Source: Bradyrhizobium sp. OK095 (GTDB lineage: Bacteria; Pseudomonadota; Alphaproteobacteria; Rhizobiales; Xanthobacteraceae). From it: a DNA stretch of 64,000 bases. The position numbers were made by a program, and so were the translations under genes. Under the pieces are notes generated by a model, which did not search any database, was not told where the DNA came from, and was given only the letters and a program-made list of their open reading frames with translations. The stretch lies in NCBI RefSeq assembly GCF_900109945.1, contig NZ_FOBX01000002.1, positions 248,001 to 312,000 of the forward strand, written 5' to 3'. Shown piece after piece: positions 60,500 to 64,000 of this stretch (positions within the stretch are counted from its first letter, which is position 1; each line of letters opens with the position of its first letter).

Positions 60500-62419
60500 T
60501 CAATGGGCCACCTGCCGATAGATCGCCGGCAACGCCGCGGGCAACCGGCGGATGTTGCCGACGATGGCGTAGCCGCCGCGGCCGAACAACGTCGGGAAGT
60601 AGGACTGCGCAGTGGCATCGACGGTCACGCCGAATGTGGCGATGCCGAGCCGCCGCGCCTCCTGCACGGATTTGCGGGTGTCCTCGACCGCGAAGCGCCC
60701 CTCATAATGATCGACATCGTTCGGCTTGCCGTCGGTGAGGACGAGCAGCAGCTTCTTGCGCTGCGGCTGGCGCGCGAGCCCGGCCGAGGCGTGGCGCACT
60801 GCCGCGCCGATCCGCGTGTAATAGCCCGGCTTGAGCGCGCCGATGCGGCGCTCGACCGCTCCACTCATCGGCTCGCCGAACGCCTTGACCGTCTCCAGCC
60901 GCACCCAGGAGCGCCGGCGCGAGGTGAAGGTCAGGATACTATGGTGGTCGCCGCAGGCCGACAGCCCGTGCGCTAGCACGAGAAGTGCCTCTTTCTCGAC
61001 ATCGAGCACGCGATAGCCGTCGACCCAGGCATCCGTCGAGAGCGAGACGTCGACCAGCAGCGTGACGGCGAGATCGTGGCCCTGCGGCCGCATCGCCATG
61101 TGGACGCGATCGAGACCGGCGCCATTGCCGCCGGCGCGGAGATCGCAGCGCGCGCGCACGAGCGCGTCGAGATCGAGATCGTGGCCATCGGCTTGCGCGC
61201 GCATCAATTCGTGACGCGGCCGCAAGACCTCGAAGCGGCGGCGCACCTGGCGGATGTGGCGGCGCACGGTCTCATCCGGCGTCCAGCTCTCGCCTCGCTC
61301 GGAGGCCGCGCCCGCGAGCACACGGCAATGATCGGGCAGATAGGCGTGGCTACGATAATCCCATTCGGGATAGGTCAACTCCGCGTTCAAGCGCGAGGCA
61401 TCGAGCGCCTCCGGCGGCAGGTCGAGATCGAATTTGAGCCGGCTCGCGGGCTTGCCGCTGCGGCGGCTGAGCGTGATCTCCTCGAGATCGTCGGCGGCCT
61501 TCTTCGCATCCTCATCGTCGCTGTCGTCAGCGGGACGGTCGACATTGACCATCTCGGCCATCGCGAGAATCTTTTCGAAGCGGTTGAGCACGAAGGGATC
61601 TCGGCGGTTGGCGCCGTCGTCGCGCTCGCGCACGGCAAAGCGCTTGCGGTCGTCCGATGCTGCAGGCGCCGAGGCCGGCGCGCTCTCGTCGTCACCCACA
61701 TGCGCGGGAGAGAGCTCGCGCGCCCAGCAATCGCCCCAGAGCGGGCATGGCAGGATCGAATGATAACCCGGCGGCGCTCTGTCCGGCAGCGGCCCCGTTC
61801 CCATCATCGCGGGCCACAGCGTGCCGGCGGGCGACGTATCGGCGCCGAGCAGCGCGAGCACGATCTGCTCCATGTCCTGTTCGATCCGCGGCAATGGCCG
61901 GCGAGGACGCGCCATCGCCGTGGCCGTTGCGAGCCGTGCGTAATCCTCCGTGAGACCGGGACATTCGGTCAGCACGAGCACCGCAATCTCGCTGGTCCGC
62001 CGCAGCATCAGCAGATCGCGCCGCAGTGGATCGACCGCCGCGATCGCCTCGCTGGGCGCAAATGCGAACCATGCCGCGAGCCAGCGATACAGCGCGGCGT
62101 TCAGCTCGCGATCGGGAAAGATAGCGATGCTGTCAGGCAGGAAAATCGTCGCGGAATCGCGCCCCGGCTGCCCCAGGCGCTCGTCGCCGAGCCCGATGCG
62201 CTGCCGCCAGCCGAGCCGGTGGCCGGTGCGGCGGGCACTGACGCTCGCGATCTGCACGCCCGTCTCGCCGCCGAGGGCGCGGAACATGATGGCGATACGG
62301 CTGCGAACCTCGGCAAGCGACACCGCGTGTTCGGCATGAACCGGATAGCTCGCGGTGCCGCCGACGAGGCGATGCCAGGCCCGGCCGACGGTTTCTTCAA
62401 GCTCGAGGAAATCGAGCAT
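60500..62419 (-). CDS. norD: Nitric oxide reductase accessory protein NorD (VWA domain)
   Basis: The 639-aa cytoplasmic protein helps activate the cNor nitric oxide reductase together with the NorQ ATPase. A long N-terminal region has an acidic stretch (DDSDDEDAKKAADDLEE). The C-terminal von Willebrand A domain has the MIDAS motif DVSLSTD, and VLTDGKPNDVDHYEGRF follows. GAGGGG lies 6 bases before the ATG at 62419, 10 bp after norQ. The gene order norB-norQ-norD is standard. Confidence 0.94.
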   Translation of the reverse strand: MLDFLELEETVGRAWHRLVGGTASYPVHAEHAVSLAEVRSRIAIMFRALGGETGVQIASVSARRTGHRLGWRQRIGLGDERLGQPGRDSATIFLPDSIAIFPDRELNAALYRWLAAWFAFAPSEAIAAVDPLRRDLLMLRRTSEIAVLVLTECPGLTEDYARLATATAMARPRRPLPRIEQDMEQIVLALLGADTSPAGTLWPAMMGTGPLPDRAPPGYHSILPCPLWGDCWARELSPAHVGDDESAPASAPAASDDRKRFAVRERDDGANRRDPFVLNRFEKILAMAEMVNVDRPADDSDDEDAKKAADDLEEITLSRRSGKPASRLKFDLDLPPEALDASRLNAELTYPEWDYRSHAYLPDHCRVLAGAASERGESWTPDETVRRHIRQVRRRFEVLRPRHELMRAQADGHDLDLDALVRARCDLRAGGNGAGLDRVHMAMRPQGHDLAVTLLVDVSLSTDAWVDGYRVLDVEKEALLVLAHGLSACGDHHSILTFTSRRRSWVRLETVKAFGEPMSGAVERRIGALKPGYYTRIGAAVRHASAGLARQPQRKKLLLVLTDGKPNDVDHYEGRFAVEDTRKSVQEARRLGIATFGVTVDATAQSYFPTLFGRGGYAIVGNIRRLPAALPAIYRQVAH

Positions 62420-62429
62420 CTGATACCCC

Positions 62430-63242
62430 TCAGGAGATCACGGCGCGCGCGACGTCGAGCAGCGCGGCCTTGACGTCGGAATCATCGGTCAGCGGCTCGA
62501 TCATGCCGGCGAGCACCGCATCGGCAATCGAGGCTCCAGCCGCAATCAGCGTGGCGCAATAGACGATGAGACGGGTCGAGACGCCCTCCTCCAGATCGTG
62601 ACCCTTCAGCGCGCGCAGCCGGCCGGCAAGCAGGACCAGCGGACGGACGTAGCCGGGCGCGAGCCCGCTTTCGGCAGCGACCACCGCGATCTCCTGCTCC
62701 GGCGGCAGGAAGCCGAACTCGATGGCGACGAAGCGCTGGCGCGTCGACGGCTTCAGCGCCTTGAGCAGTGTCTGGTAGCCGGGATTGTAGGAAACCACGA
62801 GCATGAAGCTGTCGGGTGCGGCGAGCTCCTCGCCGGTGCGCTCGAGCGGCAGGATGCGGCGGTCGTCGGTGAGCGGATGCAGCACGACGGTGACGTCCTT
62901 GCGTGCCTCCACGACTTCATCGAGATAGCAGATGCCGCCCTCGCGCACCGCGCGCGTCAGCGGACCGTCGGTCCACACGGTGTCGCCGCCCTTGAGCAGA
63001 TAGCGGCCGGTGAGATCGGCTGCGGTGAGATCATCGTGGCAAGCGACGGTGTGGAGCGGCAAGCCCAGCCGCGCCGCCATATGCGCGACGAAGCGGGTCT
63101 TGCCGCAACCGGTCGGCCCCTTCAGCAGGACCGGCAGCTGATGCCGCCACGCATGCTCGAACAGCGCGCATTCGTTGCGGCTTTCGACATAGGCCGGTAG
63201 CTCGGGCGCTTGTGTCGTGACGGCGTGAAGGGCAGCTTTCAT
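62430..63242 (-). CDS. norQ: NorQ, MoxR-type AAA+ ATPase for nitric oxide reductase activation
   Basis: The 270-aa ATPase is of the CbbQ/NirQ/NorQ group. Walker A KGPTGCGKT is at residues 41-49, Walker B is ICYLDEVVEA, and sensor VVSYNPGYQ and the arginine-rich KPSTRQRFV follow. It works with NorD to insert non-haem iron or mature the NorBC complex. A GGAGAG ribosome site precedes the ATG at 63242. It lies 59 bp after the norB stop. Confidence 0.95.
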   Translation of the reverse strand: MKAALHAVTTQAPELPAYVESRNECALFEHAWRHQLPVLLKGPTGCGKTRFVAHMAARLGLPLHTVACHDDLTAADLTGRYLLKGGDTVWTDGPLTRAVREGGICYLDEVVEARKDVTVVLHPLTDDRRILPLERTGEELAAPDSFMLVVSYNPGYQTLLKALKPSTRQRFVAIEFGFLPPEQEIAVVAAESGLAPGYVRPLVLLAGRLRALKGHDLEEGVSTRLIVYCATLIAAGASIADAVLAGMIEPLTDDSDVKAALLDVARAVIS

Positions 63243-63301
63243 GATCTCTCTCCGGATTCACATGGCACGGCGGCCGCGACGAACGCGGCCGCCGCTGTTC
63301 G

Positions 63302-64000
63302 CTATTCCGCCGGTTGCAGTGCGCCTGGGACAGTCGCCTGCTTCTCGCGGCCCGGCACCAGCACGGCCCAGACGAACATCAGGGCGGAGATCGCAACGAA
63401 CACGCCGGAGCCGAGCCGGATCCAGTAGAAGAACGCGAGCTGGTCCTGCACGTCCATGTAGCTCTGGCCGAGGATGCGCTGGAGATGGACCTGGATCACG
63501 CCGGCGAAGGTCAGCGCGAAGGTCATGGTCATCATCGCCGTGCACATGATCCAGAAGCTCGCCATCGAGAGCCACTGATTATAGGGCGCACGCCCCTTGA
63601 GCTGCGGGATCGCGTAGGCCATGACGGAAAGATTGAGCATCACATAGGCGCCGAAGAAGGCGAGATGGCCGTGTGCGGCGGTGAGCTGGGTGCCATGGGT
63701 GTAGTAGTTCACCGAGGACAGCGTGTGCAGGAAGCCCCAGACGCCGGCGCCTAAGAACGCCATCACCGAGCAGCCGACCGACCACAACAGCGCAGCGCGG
63801 TTCGGATGCTTGCGGCCGGCCTTCCAGGTCATCTGCACCGTGAAGATCACCATGGTGAAGAACGGCGCGACCTCGAGCGTGGAAAACAGCGAACCGATCC
63901 ACTGCCAGTAGCCGGGCGCGCCGATCCAGTAGAAATGGTGGCCGGTGCCGAGGATGCCGGAGAACAGCGCAAGGCCGATGATGACATAGAGCCACTTCTC
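63302..64000 (-). CDS. norB: Nitric oxide reductase large subunit NorB, C-terminal 232 codons (runs off the window)
   Basis: The frame is open from the right edge to a TAG at 63302-63304, so only the C-terminal part is here. Several membrane helices are present. GILGTGHHFYWIGAPGYWQW carries the two adjacent histidines that ligate the non-haem iron, and the TLEVAPFFTMV helix and NYYTHGTQLTAAHGHLAFFG with haem-ligand histidines follow. It is the catalytic subunit reducing NO to N2O in the membrane. The rest of norB, and probably norC, lie beyond 64000. Confidence 0.94.
   Translation of the reverse strand, partial: EKWLYVIIGLALFSGILGTGHHFYWIGAPGYWQWIGSLFSTLEVAPFFTMVIFTVQMTWKAGRKHPNRAALLWSVGCSVMAFLGAGVWGFLHTLSSVNYYTHGTQLTAAHGHLAFFGAYVMLNLSVMAYAIPQLKGRAPYNQWLSMASFWIMCTAMMTMTFALTFAGVIQVHLQRILGQSYMDVQDQLAFFYWIRLGSGVFVAISALMFVWAVLVPGREKQATVPGALQPAE

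Noticed and set aside
58606..60738. A 710-codon plus-strand open frame opposite the SorC and HAD genes
   Set aside because: Both genes beneath it have clear motifs and starts; the antisense product is low-complexity and basic/acidic mixed.

Overview
The window looks like a high-GC alphaproteobacterial chromosome, most likely Bradyrhizobium or a close relative. The support is the late aerobic cobalamin genes ending in bluB, dense arrays of ABC importers with IclR, SorC and LysR regulators, a nor cluster, and several palindromic intergenic repeats of a kind familiar from that group. The genus call is inference from gene content and style, not from a database match.

Layout. (1) 0.1-6.2 kb: late cobalamin synthesis, with cobO-cobQ on the plus strand, cobD(cobC)-cbiB on the minus strand, and cobU-cobS-bluB on the plus strand. 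(2) 6.2-25.5 kb: a minus-strand two-partner secretion locus with a 250-residue exported protein, a 5,553-residue filamentous adhesin (TpsA) and its POTRA/beta-barrel transporter (TpsB). (3) 25.8-29.6 kb: a Tat-type ABC substrate-binding protein translationally coupled to a Cache-HAMP-kinase-receiver-Hpt hybrid kinase, probably one periplasmic sensing unit. (4) 29.6-30.3 kb: an AT-richer pocket with two tiny exported cysteine-containing proteins. (5) 30.5-34.1 kb: a LysR regulator divergent from an MhqO-like dioxygenase and MhqD-like esterase, then an exported double-VOC protein.

(6) 34.5-42.5 kb: a plus-strand operon of IclR regulator, PotB/PotC/PotD/PotA-type importer, AroM, DUF917 and hydantoinase/oxoprolinase proteins. 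It probably takes up and opens a cyclic amide or related nitrogen compound. (7) 42.5-43.0 kb: intergenic repeats. (8) 43.0-50.9 kb: a minus-strand operon of amidase, Dpp/Opp-type importer and binding protein, with a divergent LysR gene. (9) 50.9-60.4 kb: a polyol system of HAD phosphatase and SorC regulator, then binding protein, two permeases, ATPase, short-chain dehydrogenase, FGGY kinase and PfkB kinase. Two matching palindromes in front of its two promoters look like SorC operators. (10) 60.5-64.0 kb: norD, norQ and the 3' part of norB, which runs off the window.

Most operons use 4-bp ATGA or GTGA stop/start overlaps. I saw no tRNA, rRNA, CRISPR array, integrase or complete insertion sequence. 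Bases 1-129 hold no gene I can support. The items that most repay a second look are the paired cysteines of the giant adhesin and its exported partner, the binding protein/hybrid kinase pair, the AroM-DUF917-hydantoinase operon, and the matched SorC operators.
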